This document shows positions 1 through 7,638 of a DNA stretch of 64,000 bases, in pieces. The translations under genes were made by a program, and so were the position numbers. Each line of letters opens with the position of its first letter. The stretch's first letter is position 1. The stretch comes from Arthrobacter cheniae (lineage in GTDB: Bacteria > Actinomycetota > Actinomycetes > Actinomycetales > Micrococcaceae), in assembly GCF_003602275.1 (NCBI RefSeq), contig NZ_QZVT01000003.1, positions 124,001-188,000 on the forward strand, read 5' to 3'. Under the pieces are notes generated by a model, which was not told the DNA's origin, did not search any database, and saw nothing but the letters and a program-made list of their open reading frames with translations.

Positions 1-186
1 GCCGCCGGGTTCCGTGTAGCTCCTGCCGTTGGACACGCCCGGAGCGAGGACGTGCACTGAATGGCCGCGGCCCGTCATTCCCTTGGCGAGCCGGTATCCG
101 AACTGCGCTGCACCGTTCACGTTGGGCGGATAGGTGTCCGCGGCGATCAGGATGGTCAGGGGCTTGTAATCAGCCGGGTAACTCAC
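1..186 (-). CDS. Glycosyltransferase family 4, N-terminal fragment (runs off window)
   Basis: Only the first 62 codons are in the window; the gene continues past base 1. Reading leftwards from a GTG at 184-186, the protein begins with a short leader and then a hydrophobic beta strand (LTILIAADTYPPNVNGAAQF), the glycine-rich nucleotide-sugar loop, and 'GHSVHVLAPG'. This is the classic N-terminus of GT-B fold GT4 enzymes, many of which are mannosyltransferases acting on lipid or cell-envelope acceptors. An AGGGG sequence about 8 bases upstream of the GTG supports the start. The next gene on the same strand ends at 236, so co-transcription is possible. Donor and acceptor cannot be told from this fragment. 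Confidence 0.75.
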   Translation of the reverse strand, partial: MSYPADYKPLTILIAADTYPPNVNGAAQFGYRLAKGMTGRGHSVHVLAPGVSNGRSYTEPGG

Positions 187-235
187 GCGTAAATCCCCTA
201 CGTCGGTGTGCTGGTCGGAACTGCCGGGGCTCGGC

Positions 236-1111
236 TCAGCGCTGCCGCTTCACCACGTCGGGATGATGACGGGACAGGGCAACGACCCCAACAATAGCAA
301 TGAGGGCTGCAGAGCCCATGCCCAGCGCCGTCACCGTGCGCACATCCGGCTGCAGCTCGTCCAGGATGGTGATGCCGACCGCGATGCCGATGATCGGGTC
401 GATGACCGTGAGGCCGGCGATCACGAGATCGGGTGGCCCGGTCGCGTAGGCGCTCTGGACGAACCAGGAGCCGAGGGCCGCGGCCGCAACGAGTGCCACC
501 AGGGTCAGCAAGGGCACATTCAGCAGGAAGCGACCGTTCGGGTCGAGAAGGTGGCCGGCCACGATCTTGGTCAGGACGGCGACGAAACCGAACAGCACGC
601 CTGCCCCCAGGATGTAGGCGAAGGCGTTGAGTCGATGCCGTCCGAACACGGCGAGGGCTCCGAAGACGACGACGGCGGCGCCGAGCAGGAGCACGACCGA
701 TAACTCCTGCGCCGAATCGACAGCATGATTCTCGCGCGTGACATTGACGGCGAGAAGCACGAACAGGGCGCTTCCGGTCACGCAGGCGGTGATCGCCGCG
801 ACGGTAGGACGGTTGATGCGGATTCCCTGGTCGCGCGAGTTGACGATGGTGGTGATCACCAGGGCGATCGCGCCGATCGGCTGGACGACGGTCAGACTCG
901 CGAGCGCAAGCGCGACGACGTTCAGGGCTGTCCCTGCACCCAGGAGAATGAGCCCGAAGAGCCATCGCGGGCTGGTGAGGAGCCGGGTGAGACCGGAGGA
1001 GCTCAGCGCCAGGCCGCCCGTGTTCGCCCGGACGGCACTACCCTGCCGTTGAGCTCCGAAGGCGAGGAAGACGGCGCCCAGCAGCGCCAGCCCGATGGCT
1101 AGGAGGGGCAC
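236..1111 (-). CDS. DMT/NIPA-like multi-pass membrane transporter
   Basis: A roughly 291-residue integral membrane protein with about nine to ten hydrophobic segments. An early motif 'VQPIGAIALVITTIVNSRD' and a C-terminal half ending in 'LDELQP' are typical of the drug/metabolite transporter superfamily, including the NIPA-type branch. The substrate is unknown; Mg2+ or small metabolites are possibilities from the family only. The reading frame is open further upstream, but I chose the GTG at 1109-1111, because hydrophobic sequence begins there and it leaves a short 13-base overlap with the stop of the upstream phosphatidyltransferase gene, implying translational coupling. The start is not certain, as the best purine-rich stretch is a little far away. 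Confidence 0.75.
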   Translation of the reverse strand: MPLLAIGLALLGAVFLAFGAQRQGSAVRANTGGLALSSSGLTRLLTSPRWLFGLILLGAGTALNVVALALASLTVVQPIGAIALVITTIVNSRDQGIRINRPTVAAITACVTGSALFVLLAVNVTRENHAVDSAQELSVVLLLGAAVVVFGALAVFGRHRLNAFAYILGAGVLFGFVAVLTKIVAGHLLDPNGRFLLNVPLLTLVALVAAAALGSWFVQSAYATGPPDLVIAGLTVIDPIIGIAVGITILDELQPDVRTVTALGMGSAALIAIVGVVALSRHHPDVVKRQR

Positions 1112-1725
1112 GTCTGCTGGTCGGCCCTCTCCAGCCGGTACTTGCGATGCGCTGCGGTGAAGTAGGCGTAGAAGGCGATCAGGTGCAGGACGCAGCCTGC
1201 AGCGAGCAGGGCCTGGGCGACGATCAGGAGCCACTGCTGCCCGAACCCCTCGACGCGATGGAGCAGGAGCAGCGGCGCACCGACGAGCAGGAGCGTCGTC
1301 CGGACCTTACCTACCGTGACGACCTCCAGGTGAAGAGGGCCGCGGAAGAGGATGAGCGCGTTGATGATGATGATCGCGTCCGGGATGACGATCGTCCAGA
1401 CGAGCCACGCCGGCGCTATGCCGGCGACCACGAAGGTCACCGCTACCACCATGAGGGCTGTGCGGTCGGCCACCGGGTCGAGCCATTTCCCCACCACCGA
1501 GACCTGGTTGAGCCGCCGGGCGACATACCCGTCCACCCAGTCCGTGCTTCCCATGATCACGAGGGCGATGACCGCCGCCCCGTATCGCTGCTGGGTGATG
1601 AGCCAGACGAACAGCGGGACGATGAGGAAGCGGATGACCGTGATGAGGTTGGGCAGGGTCCACGGCGTCGCGAGTTCGGCGCCCTCGCTGCCGGGCTGCG
1701 CGCCAGCCCCGATCAATTTCATCAC
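1099..1725 (-). CDS. CDP-alcohol phosphatidyltransferase family protein
   Basis: A 208-residue membrane enzyme carrying the full family signature D-G-x2-A-R-x8-G-x3-D-x3-D (DGYVARRLNQ...GKWLDPVADR). This motif coordinates the divalent metal and the CDP-activated alcohol. Such enzymes transfer a phosphatidyl group from CDP-diacylglycerol to an alcohol (glycerol-3-phosphate, inositol phosphate or another) at the cytoplasmic membrane. About six TM segments surround the motif. The start is GTG at 1725 or the adjacent ATG at 1722, with GGGGAGG about seven bases upstream. Which alcohol is used cannot be read from the sequence; PgsA-like function is possible but not proven, so no symbol is given. 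Confidence 0.88.
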   Translation of the reverse strand: MMKLIGAGAQPGSEGAELATPWTLPNLITVIRFLIVPLFVWLITQQRYGAAVIALVIMGSTDWVDGYVARRLNQVSVVGKWLDPVADRTALMVVAVTFVVAGIAPAWLVWTIVIPDAIIIINALILFRGPLHLEVVTVGKVRTTLLLVGAPLLLLHRVEGFGQQWLLIVAQALLAAGCVLHLIAFYAYFTAAHRKYRLERADQQTCPS

Positions 1726-1753
1726 CCGTGCCTCCCCACCCCATTATGCAGGC

Positions 1754-1818
1754 AGGCGGCCCGTCACCCGTGACTCCCGCTGCAGGGCGCGAGTCGATTC
1801 ACGGGCGAGGGGCCGCCT
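1754..1818. repeat. Long imperfect inverted repeat, possible terminator
   Basis: Nested complementary arms (AGGCGGCCC at 1754-1762 with GGGCCGCCT at 1810-1818, and CCCGTGA with TCACGGG inside) could fold into an extended hairpin between the stop of the holin-like gene at 1866 and the start of the phosphatidyltransferase gene at 1725. There is no clear T-run on either side, so this may be a terminator without a U-tract or an attenuator-like structure. Confidence 0.4.
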
Positions 1819-1865
1819 CGCGGTTATGCGTCTGTGGTGCGGGTGGAACGCCGGCACAGCCGGGA

Positions 1866-2690
1866 TTACTTGCTGAGGAGCCTGCGCAGCATGACGAGCA
1901 TCGCGACGACGGAACCGGCGAGGACGCTCAGCGGCTTCCAGCGGTCAGCGAGGCTGGTGTTGTGTGGGACGTCGCGACGGACTGCGACGGCAGCAACGTT
2001 GTCGCGGCTCCTGTCTCCACTCGTCGAACCGGTCTTCGTTCCGCCCTGCTGCGAACGGTGCTTGGCGCCGTTGAGGCGGGCCTTGACGTCGACGCGTGCC
2101 CCGAGCGAATCCCTCGCGTCGGCGATGTGGGTCCGGCGTTCGCCCGAACGGCCTCGCAGTTCCTCGTACGAGGGCGTGGGTACCTTCGGCTTCGCGTCCT
2201 TGTCGTCGTCCTTGCGGTCCTTGTCGTTTTTGTCGTCCTTGGGCTTCTTGATATCGAGCGTGGCGGGATCGAAGCTGCGGCCTTCCTTGAGGACGCCGAG
2301 ATCGTAGCGCAGACCCCGGATCGCGTCCTCAGGCACCAGCGGGAGTTGCTTCTTGAGCCGCGAGACTCCGATCAGAGCGAGTATGCCGCCGATGACGAGG
2401 AAGAGGACGGAGACCAGAAGTGCAGCCAACCAGGCCGGCATGATCTCGGCGAGGCCCATGACGGCGGCCACGACGAGAGCGACGGCGAAGAACAGGACGA
2501 AGATGAGGGCCACGACGAGGAACGCGGCGGCGATGCCGGCCTTGATCCCCTTCTGCTTCATCTGCTGGACCGCGATCGAGAACTCGTCGTTGATCTGCCG
2601 AGGCGTCAGCCGGGCCAGTAGCTTGATGAGCCCAAACAGCGAGACCGAGCCTGAGATCCGCTTCCCGCGCGTACTAGCCGAGCTGTTCAT
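1866..2690 (-). CDS. Phage-holin-family (holin-X type) membrane protein
   Basis: A 274-residue protein. An amphipathic N-terminus (roughly residues 20-50) precedes two closely spaced strong TM segments (about 55-85 and 90-115), the pattern of the actinobacterial holin-X/DUF1469 family. A very charged Lys/Asp-rich cytoplasmic stretch follows around residues 150-175, with a single hydrophobic segment near the C-terminus. The ATG at 2690 is preferred over one five codons earlier because GGAGG lies eight bases upstream of it. Members of this family are chromosomal envelope proteins of unknown role; no other phage gene is nearby, so the 'holin' name should not be read as prophage. It is transcribed towards the phosphatidyltransferase gene. 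Confidence 0.75.
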   Translation of the reverse strand: MNSSASTRGKRISGSVSLFGLIKLLARLTPRQINDEFSIAVQQMKQKGIKAGIAAAFLVVALIFVLFFAVALVVAAVMGLAEIMPAWLAALLVSVLFLVIGGILALIGVSRLKKQLPLVPEDAIRGLRYDLGVLKEGRSFDPATLDIKKPKDDKNDKDRKDDDKDAKPKVPTPSYEELRGRSGERRTHIADARDSLGARVDVKARLNGAKHRSQQGGTKTGSTSGDRSRDNVAAVAVRRDVPHNTSLADRWKPLSVLAGSVVAMLVMLRRLLSK

Positions 2691-2830
2691 AGGCCCTGCC
2701 TCCATTCGTCTATATCTTGCTGGACATTCGCTGAACCAAAATTACCATCGGGCGGGCGAGCCGGTTCCGCTTGGTGGTCTTCGCTTCGAAAGACCCCGCA
2801 CCCGACCTTCGATGAGGTAGTGCGCCGTCC

Positions 2831-4264
2831 TCACACCGAGCTGAGCTCCGCATTGTCCTCGAGGTCCTTGCCCGCGAACTCGGGGAGGTGGGAGCGGACG
2901 AAGACGAAGGACAGGACGGCGAAGATCGTGAACGCGGCGTACATGATCCACAGTCCGAGATTCTCGCTGACCCAGGGGAAGGTCAGCGTGACGATGAAGT
3001 TGAAGACCCAGTTGACCATCGTGGCGACACCCAGTGCGATCGACCGGATGCGGTTCGGGAACATCTCGCCGAGGGTGACCCACATGACCGGCCCCCAGGT
3101 GGCGGCGAAGAAGATCACGAAGAGGTTCGCCCCGACGAGGGCGATGGGTCCCCAAACACCGGGCAGCGTGAGCTCCTCGCCGGTTCCCTCCGCCTGCAGG
3201 AAGGCGAGCGTCGCGGCGAGCAGGCCGACGGACATACCGACGGAACCGATCAGGAGCAGTTTCCGACGCCCCACCCGGTCGACGAAGAAGATGGCGACGA
3301 AGGTCATCGCGACGTTGATGACCGAGGTGATGACCGACGTGGTGAACGAATCGCTCTCGCTGAATCCGACCGACTTCCACAGCGTCGTCGAGTAGTAGAA
3401 GATCGCGTTGATCCCGACCAGCTGCTGAAGCGCGGCGATGGCCATGCCGACCCACAGGATGGGCTGCAGGCCGAACGCAGGTCCCCGCAGATCGCGGTAG
3501 CCCGCCCGGTCCTCGCGCTCGAAACTGTCGCGGATCGAACGGATCTTGCCCGCGGTGTCCCGGACACCGGAGACCCTCGAGAGCACGCGTCCTGCCTCCT
3601 CATCCCTGCCGGCCCGGATCAGGAACTGCGGCGATTCGGGGATGATGAGTGCCAGCACGCCGTACACGATGGCCGGAACCACACCGACGAGAAGCATCCA
3701 GCGCCACGCCGTCAGACCCCACCAGAGCTCTTCACCGGCACCACCGGCGGCGTTTGCAAGAGAGGCGTCGGACAGCAGTGCTGCAAAGATGCCGACGGTG
3801 ATCGCCAGCTGCTGCACGGAAGCCAGGGCGCCGCGCCACTTCGACGGTGCGATCTCCGCGATATAGCCGGGCACGATCACCGAGGCGATGCCGATGGCGA
3901 GCCCACCGATGAGGCGCCACGCCATGAGGTCCCACTCGGAGAAGGCATAGGCCGAGCCGGCAGAATTGACGGCGAACAGGATCGCGGCGGCGACCATGAC
4001 CTTCTTGCGTCCCCAGCGGTCGGCGAGGCCACCGGCGAACCAGGCTCCCGCCGCGCATCCGAGGAGGGTGATCGCGACCGTGAAGCCGAGGACGCTCGAA
4101 CTCAGTCCGAAATCGGCCTGGATCGAGTCGACTGCCCCGTTGATGACGGCGGTATCGAACCCGAACAGGAGCCCTCCGACGGCGGCGGCGACCGTGATCC
4201 CGATGACTCTCGCGAGATGCTTGGATGACTGCTCTGTTACCGGGCCGGCGTCGTGCTCGCTCAT
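2831..4264 (-). CDS. Sugar porter (MFS) family transporter
   Basis: A 477-residue, 12-TM major-facilitator protein with the sugar-porter signatures in order: 'GGLLFGFDTAVING' in TM1, 'DRWGRKK' after TM2, 'GYIAEIAPSKWRGAL' in the first half, 'PESPQFLI' before the central loop, 'QQLVGINAIFYYS' in TM7 and 'DRVGRRKLLL' in the second half. These place it with XylE/GLUT-like proton-coupled importers of monosaccharides or inositols; the exact sugar is not known. The start at 4264 is supported by AGGAAG nine bases upstream; an in-frame start 12 codons earlier lacks this. It is divergent from the Bcr/CflA-like gene, sharing an intergenic region that holds two small palindromes. Confidence 0.9.
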   Translation of the reverse strand: MSEHDAGPVTEQSSKHLARVIGITVAAAVGGLLFGFDTAVINGAVDSIQADFGLSSSVLGFTVAITLLGCAAGAWFAGGLADRWGRKKVMVAAAILFAVNSAGSAYAFSEWDLMAWRLIGGLAIGIASVIVPGYIAEIAPSKWRGALASVQQLAITVGIFAALLSDASLANAAGGAGEELWWGLTAWRWMLLVGVVPAIVYGVLALIIPESPQFLIRAGRDEEAGRVLSRVSGVRDTAGKIRSIRDSFEREDRAGYRDLRGPAFGLQPILWVGMAIAALQQLVGINAIFYYSTTLWKSVGFSESDSFTTSVITSVINVAMTFVAIFFVDRVGRRKLLLIGSVGMSVGLLAATLAFLQAEGTGEELTLPGVWGPIALVGANLFVIFFAATWGPVMWVTLGEMFPNRIRSIALGVATMVNWVFNFIVTLTFPWVSENLGLWIMYAAFTIFAVLSFVFVRSHLPEFAGKDLEDNAELSSV

Positions 4265-4306
4265 GTTTCCGTTCTTCCTGCTCGTTCGGTGTCTGCTCAC
4301 CCTACG

Positions 4307-4324
4307 TCAATTGAAAGCATGCTT
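4307..4324. promoter_or_regulatory. Two adjacent palindromes upstream of the sugar porter (possible operator)
   Basis: TCAATTGA (4307-4314) is directly followed by AAGCATGCTT (4315-4324), two perfect palindromes about 45 bases upstream of the sugar-porter start and in a locally AT-rich spot. The position is right for a repressor site such as a LacI- or GntR-type operator. No matching regulator gene is adjacent, so the function is inferred from position only. Confidence 0.3.
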
Positions 4325-4561
4325 AGTGAAGGGGGGTGGCGCTACCGTCTCATCCCCGGGGCTCAGTCAGGGTTGACGCGGGTCTTAGGATGGGAGGGTT
4401 ATTGATTCGCCCCAGCAACCAGTTTGCCGTCCTCCCGACGGCCGGTTGCGAGCCGCTCCGCCGTCGTCGCCGGGCCGCCGCTGCAGTCGATGCACCCCCG
4501 CTTCGCGTGTCCGTTCCATCTCCTCCCCACCGGCAGTACGACAGTTCCGTTAGGCAGCATC

Positions 4562-5791
4562 TTGAGCACGATCACCCACCCAGGCGACACCCTCTCCCGG
4601 CGCGAGAAGATCATCTACGTCTTCATCCTCGGGACACTGACGGCACTCGGTCCGTTCACGATCGACCTCTACCTTCCGGCCTTCCCTGCGCTGCAGTCGG
4701 ATCTCGCCGTGACGGAGGCCGCGGTGCAGCTGACGCTGACGGGCACGATCATCGGCTTTGCGGGCGGTCAACTGCTCGTGGGGCCGCTCAGCGACAAGAT
4801 CGGACGGCGCCTGCCACTCATCATGGCGACGACCCTGCACGTCGGCGCTTCGATCGGCGCGGCGTCGTCGGAGGACATCAACATGCTGATGCTCTTCCGG
4901 GTCCTCCAGGGCATCGGTGCAGCGGGCGGCGGCGTGGTCGCGATGGCCATGGTGCGCGATCTCTTCGGCGGCTACACGCTCGTGCGCATGCTGTCCTATA
5001 TGGCGCTCGTCAACGGGATGGCACCCATCTTCGCGCCGGTGATCGGCTCGCAGCTGCTGCTGTTGTTCCCGTGGCCCGGCATCTTCTGGTTCCTCGCGTG
5101 CTACGGCGTTCTGGTGATCATCGCGGTGTCGATGTTCATCATCGAGACCCTGCCGAAGGAGAACCGCCGCCAGTCGGGGCTCACGGTGATCCAGCGGTAT
5201 CGTGCAGTGCTGAGCGACCGCATCTTCATCGGCATCCTACTGGTCGGTGGCATGAACTTCTCAGGGTTGTTCTCGTACCTCTCCGCCTCGCCGTTCCTCT
5301 TCCAGGGGCCCTACGGACTCAACGAGCAGCAGTACGGCCTGCTGTTCGCGATCAACTCGCTCGGCATCGTGTCCGGCGTCCAGATCAGCTCGAGGGTCCT
5401 GAGGCGGGTCGGGCCGCAGTGGGTCATCGCGGCCGCGACAGTGGTCCAGCTCACCATGGCCCTGCTCATCTTCGCCTTCGACCAGCTGGGATTCGGGTTC
5501 TGGGGCACGGCCCTGCCGCTGTGGTTCTACATCATGGCTTCGGGTTTCATCTTCCCCTGCGTGCAGGTCCTCGCACTCATCAACAACGGGGCACAGGCCG
5601 GCACGGCAGCCTCGCTGCTCGGAGCGGTGACCTTCGGGACAGCGGGTGTCGTGTCTCCGCTGGTGGGCCTGCTCGGTGAGGGCATCGAGTCGGCGACGCC
5701 GATGGCGCTGGTGATGTCGGCGTGCATCGCCCTTGCCGTGGTGTTCATGTGGACGGTCGTCAGGCCCCGGACGGTGCCGGCCCTGCAGTAG
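4562..5791 (+). CDS. Bcr/CflA-type multidrug efflux MFS transporter
   Basis: A 12-TM protein of about 409 residues from the chosen start. It has the drug/H+ antiporter motif 'GPLSDKIGRR' after TM2 and 'LGPFTIDLYLPAFPAL' in TM1, the hallmark of Bcr/CflA exporters. The cytoplasmic loop 'ETLPKENRR' sits between the two six-TM halves. The reading frame is open from 4424, but the first TM starts near 4600 and the family usually has a short N-terminus. A TTG at 4562 with AGG nine bases upstream is my choice; ATG at 4490 is the alternative. A TTGACG at about 4372 could be the -35 of its promoter. Substrate unknown; export of drugs or metabolites such as sulfonamides or cysteine is known in the family. 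Confidence 0.85.
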   Translation: MSTITHPGDTLSRREKIIYVFILGTLTALGPFTIDLYLPAFPALQSDLAVTEAAVQLTLTGTIIGFAGGQLLVGPLSDKIGRRLPLIMATTLHVGASIGAASSEDINMLMLFRVLQGIGAAGGGVVAMAMVRDLFGGYTLVRMLSYMALVNGMAPIFAPVIGSQLLLLFPWPGIFWFLACYGVLVIIAVSMFIIETLPKENRRQSGLTVIQRYRAVLSDRIFIGILLVGGMNFSGLFSYLSASPFLFQGPYGLNEQQYGLLFAINSLGIVSGVQISSRVLRRVGPQWVIAAATVVQLTMALLIFAFDQLGFGFWGTALPLWFYIMASGFIFPCVQVLALINNGAQAGTAASLLGAVTFGTAGVVSPLVGLLGEGIESATPMALVMSACIALAVVFMWTVVRPRTVPALQ

Positions 5792-5812
5792 CCGCGGCCC
5801 TGCCCTCCGGAC

Positions 5813-7324
5813 TCAGGCGGCAGCGGACTCCGCTTCCGCGGGCAGTGCCTCCGCGGTCTTCGCGATGTTGCGCGCCATGGACTTGAAAATGAAGCCGTGG
5901 AATGGGAGTACCGCGAGCCAGTAGAGCCTTCCGGAGAGTCCCTGGGGGAAGAACACGGCGCGCTGGTAGTAGGAGCTGCCGGAGCCGTCAGGCTTCACCG
6001 AGAATTCGAGCCAGGCACGGCCGGGCACCTTCATCTCCGCGCGCAGCCTCAGGCGCTCACCGCGCACGAGTTCCTCGACGCGCCAGAAGTCGAGCGCCTC
6101 CCCCGTGAGCAGTTCCTTGGCGTCACGACGTCCGCGGCGCAGGCCCACTCCCCCGGCGAGCTTGTCCATCCAGCCACGGGCTGCCCAGCCGACCGGCCAG
6201 GAGTACCAGCCGTTCTCACCGCCGATGCCCTCGACGACGCTCCACAGCTTCTCGGTCGACGCCGTGGAGCTATAGGTCTGGACGTCCGTGAAGACCGTGT
6301 GCCCCGCCCACTGGGGATCGGATGGCAGCGGGTCGGCCTCGCTGTCGATCTGCGAGGCGCCAGCCCAGCTCGTCTCCACCTCTCCGCCGCGCATCCTGCC
6401 GAGCGCCAGGTCGACGGACCGGCGGTAACCGGTCAGCCCGCCCTCGGGCACGGCGATGTGCTGATCGATGTCATTTTCGGCCGTGACGGCGTCGTGCTGC
6501 AGGGACTCGATCAACGGCATGGCCATGGCCCTCGGGATCGGCGTGACCAGGTTCACCCAATGACCGGCGAGACGCGGGGTGAGAACCGGCAGGGCCAGGA
6601 TCTTGCGCCGCGGCAGGCCGGCAGCCTCGGCGTACTGATTCATCATCTCGGCGTAGGTCAGGACCTCGCGCGAGCCGATGTCGAACGTCCGGTTCAGGGT
6701 GCCGGGGAGGTCGAGCGCGCTGACGAGGTAGTGGATGACATCGCGCACCGCGATGGGTTCGATATGGTTCAGGACCCACTTCGGCGCGGGCATCACGGGC
6801 AGGACGTCGGAGAGGTGGCGGATCATTTCGAAGGAAGCGGAACCCGAACCGATGACGACGCCGGCCTGGAAGGCGATGGTCGGTGTCCCGGACTCCAGGA
6901 GGATCTTCCCCACCTGGGTTCGGGAGCGCATGTGGGTGGACAGCTCGACCCCCTCGGGGTGAAGCCCGCCGAGGTACACGATCCGTCGGACTCCGGCGGC
7001 GGTCGCCGCTTCCGAGACGACGGTCGCGATCGAAGCTTCACGCTTGTCGAAGTCCTTGCCCGAGCCCATCGAGTGGACGAGGTAGTAGAGCGTGTCGACG
7101 CCCTGGCTGACCTTGTGCATGGTGTCGCTGTCCTGGAGATCCCCCTGCACGATATCGACCGAGCCCGCCCAGGGGACGTCCTTCAGCTTCTGCGGGGAAC
7201 GGACGATCACACGGACCCTGCGGCCACCCGCTACGAGCTTCGTGACCAGTCGACCGCCGATATATCCCGTCGCTCCGGTGACCAGGATGAGCTTGCCGTC
7301 CGTGCCGTCAGTGTCCATATCCAC
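5813..7324 (-). CDS. NAD(P)-binding SDR oxidoreductase with C-terminal DUF2867
   Basis: About 503 residues. The N-terminal half is an atypical short-chain dehydrogenase Rossmann fold ('VTGATGYIGGRL' at about residues 15-26, 'YYLVHSMGSG' near 80-90), like the NmrA/YbjT-type proteins. The C-terminal half from about residue 340 (WAGHTVFTDVQTYSS onwards, with 'ENGWYSW' and 'FWRVEEL') matches the DUF2867 pattern. This two-domain arrangement is common in Actinobacteria and is usually named NAD(P)H-binding protein; the substrate is not known. The start is GTG at 7324 or ATG at 7318; both are near a moderate AAGGCGGG. It lies downstream of the tRNA-Asn terminator, so it needs its own promoter in the roughly 140 bases between. 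Confidence 0.82.
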   Translation of the reverse strand: MDMDTDGTDGKLILVTGATGYIGGRLVTKLVAGGRRVRVIVRSPQKLKDVPWAGSVDIVQGDLQDSDTMHKVSQGVDTLYYLVHSMGSGKDFDKREASIATVVSEAATAAGVRRIVYLGGLHPEGVELSTHMRSRTQVGKILLESGTPTIAFQAGVVIGSGSASFEMIRHLSDVLPVMPAPKWVLNHIEPIAVRDVIHYLVSALDLPGTLNRTFDIGSREVLTYAEMMNQYAEAAGLPRRKILALPVLTPRLAGHWVNLVTPIPRAMAMPLIESLQHDAVTAENDIDQHIAVPEGGLTGYRRSVDLALGRMRGGEVETSWAGASQIDSEADPLPSDPQWAGHTVFTDVQTYSSTASTEKLWSVVEGIGGENGWYSWPVGWAARGWMDKLAGGVGLRRGRRDAKELLTGEALDFWRVEELVRGERLRLRAEMKVPGRAWLEFSVKPDGSGSSYYQRAVFFPQGLSGRLYWLAVLPFHGFIFKSMARNIAKTAEALPAEAESAAA

Positions 7325-7461
7325 AGCCTACGCCCGCCTTCTGACACCTTTTCCGGGTAACTCCGCCGGGCGGGCCCGTGAAGGTTCAATCTGCGCCGGG
7401 CCAGGGCCAGGTCGTCGTCCAGCGGGTGGCCGCGCCGAGGCAGGCGACTCCGGGCACCTGG

Positions 7462-7506
7462 GCAAAAAGAATGCCCCTGACCGGTGTTTCCACTGGTCAG
7501 GGGCAT
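7462..7506 (-). terminator. Rho-independent terminator of tRNA-Asn
   Basis: A perfect 12-bp stem (7471-7482 with 7495-7506, core GCCCCTGACC/GGTCAGGGGC) is followed on the minus strand by a run of five T residues (complement of 7462-7470). It begins about six bases past the 3' end of the tRNA, which is where a tRNA terminator is expected. Confidence 0.85.
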
Positions 7507-7511
7507 ATCTG

Positions 7512-7584
7512 CTCCTCCGACTGGACTTGAACCAGTAACCCTTCGATTAACAGTCGAATGCTCTGCCAATTGAGCTACGGAGGA
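7512..7584 (-). tRNA. tRNA-Asn (anticodon GTT)
   Basis: A 73-nucleotide cloverleaf read on the minus strand. The acceptor stem is TCCTCCG paired with CGGAGGA, followed by discriminator base G. The D arm contains AGCTCAATTGGCAGAGC, the anticodon loop is CTGTTAA with anticodon GTT, and the T arm contains GGTTCAAGTCC. CCA is not encoded. A strong hairpin terminator follows directly, and dnaG ends about 55 bases upstream. Confidence 0.97.
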
Positions 7585-7638
7585 ATGCGCAGGCACAACT
7601 CTACATAGGTTCCGGAGCTAAGTGAAATTGGCTGAGGC

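Noticed and set aside
1866-2690. Holin-family hit as a sign of prophage
   Set aside because: No capsid, integrase, lysin or other phage genes nearby; this family is common as a chromosomal membrane protein.
7512-7584. tRNA-Asn as an integration (att) site for a mobile element
   Set aside because: No integrase gene and no duplicated tRNA 3' end are seen nearby.
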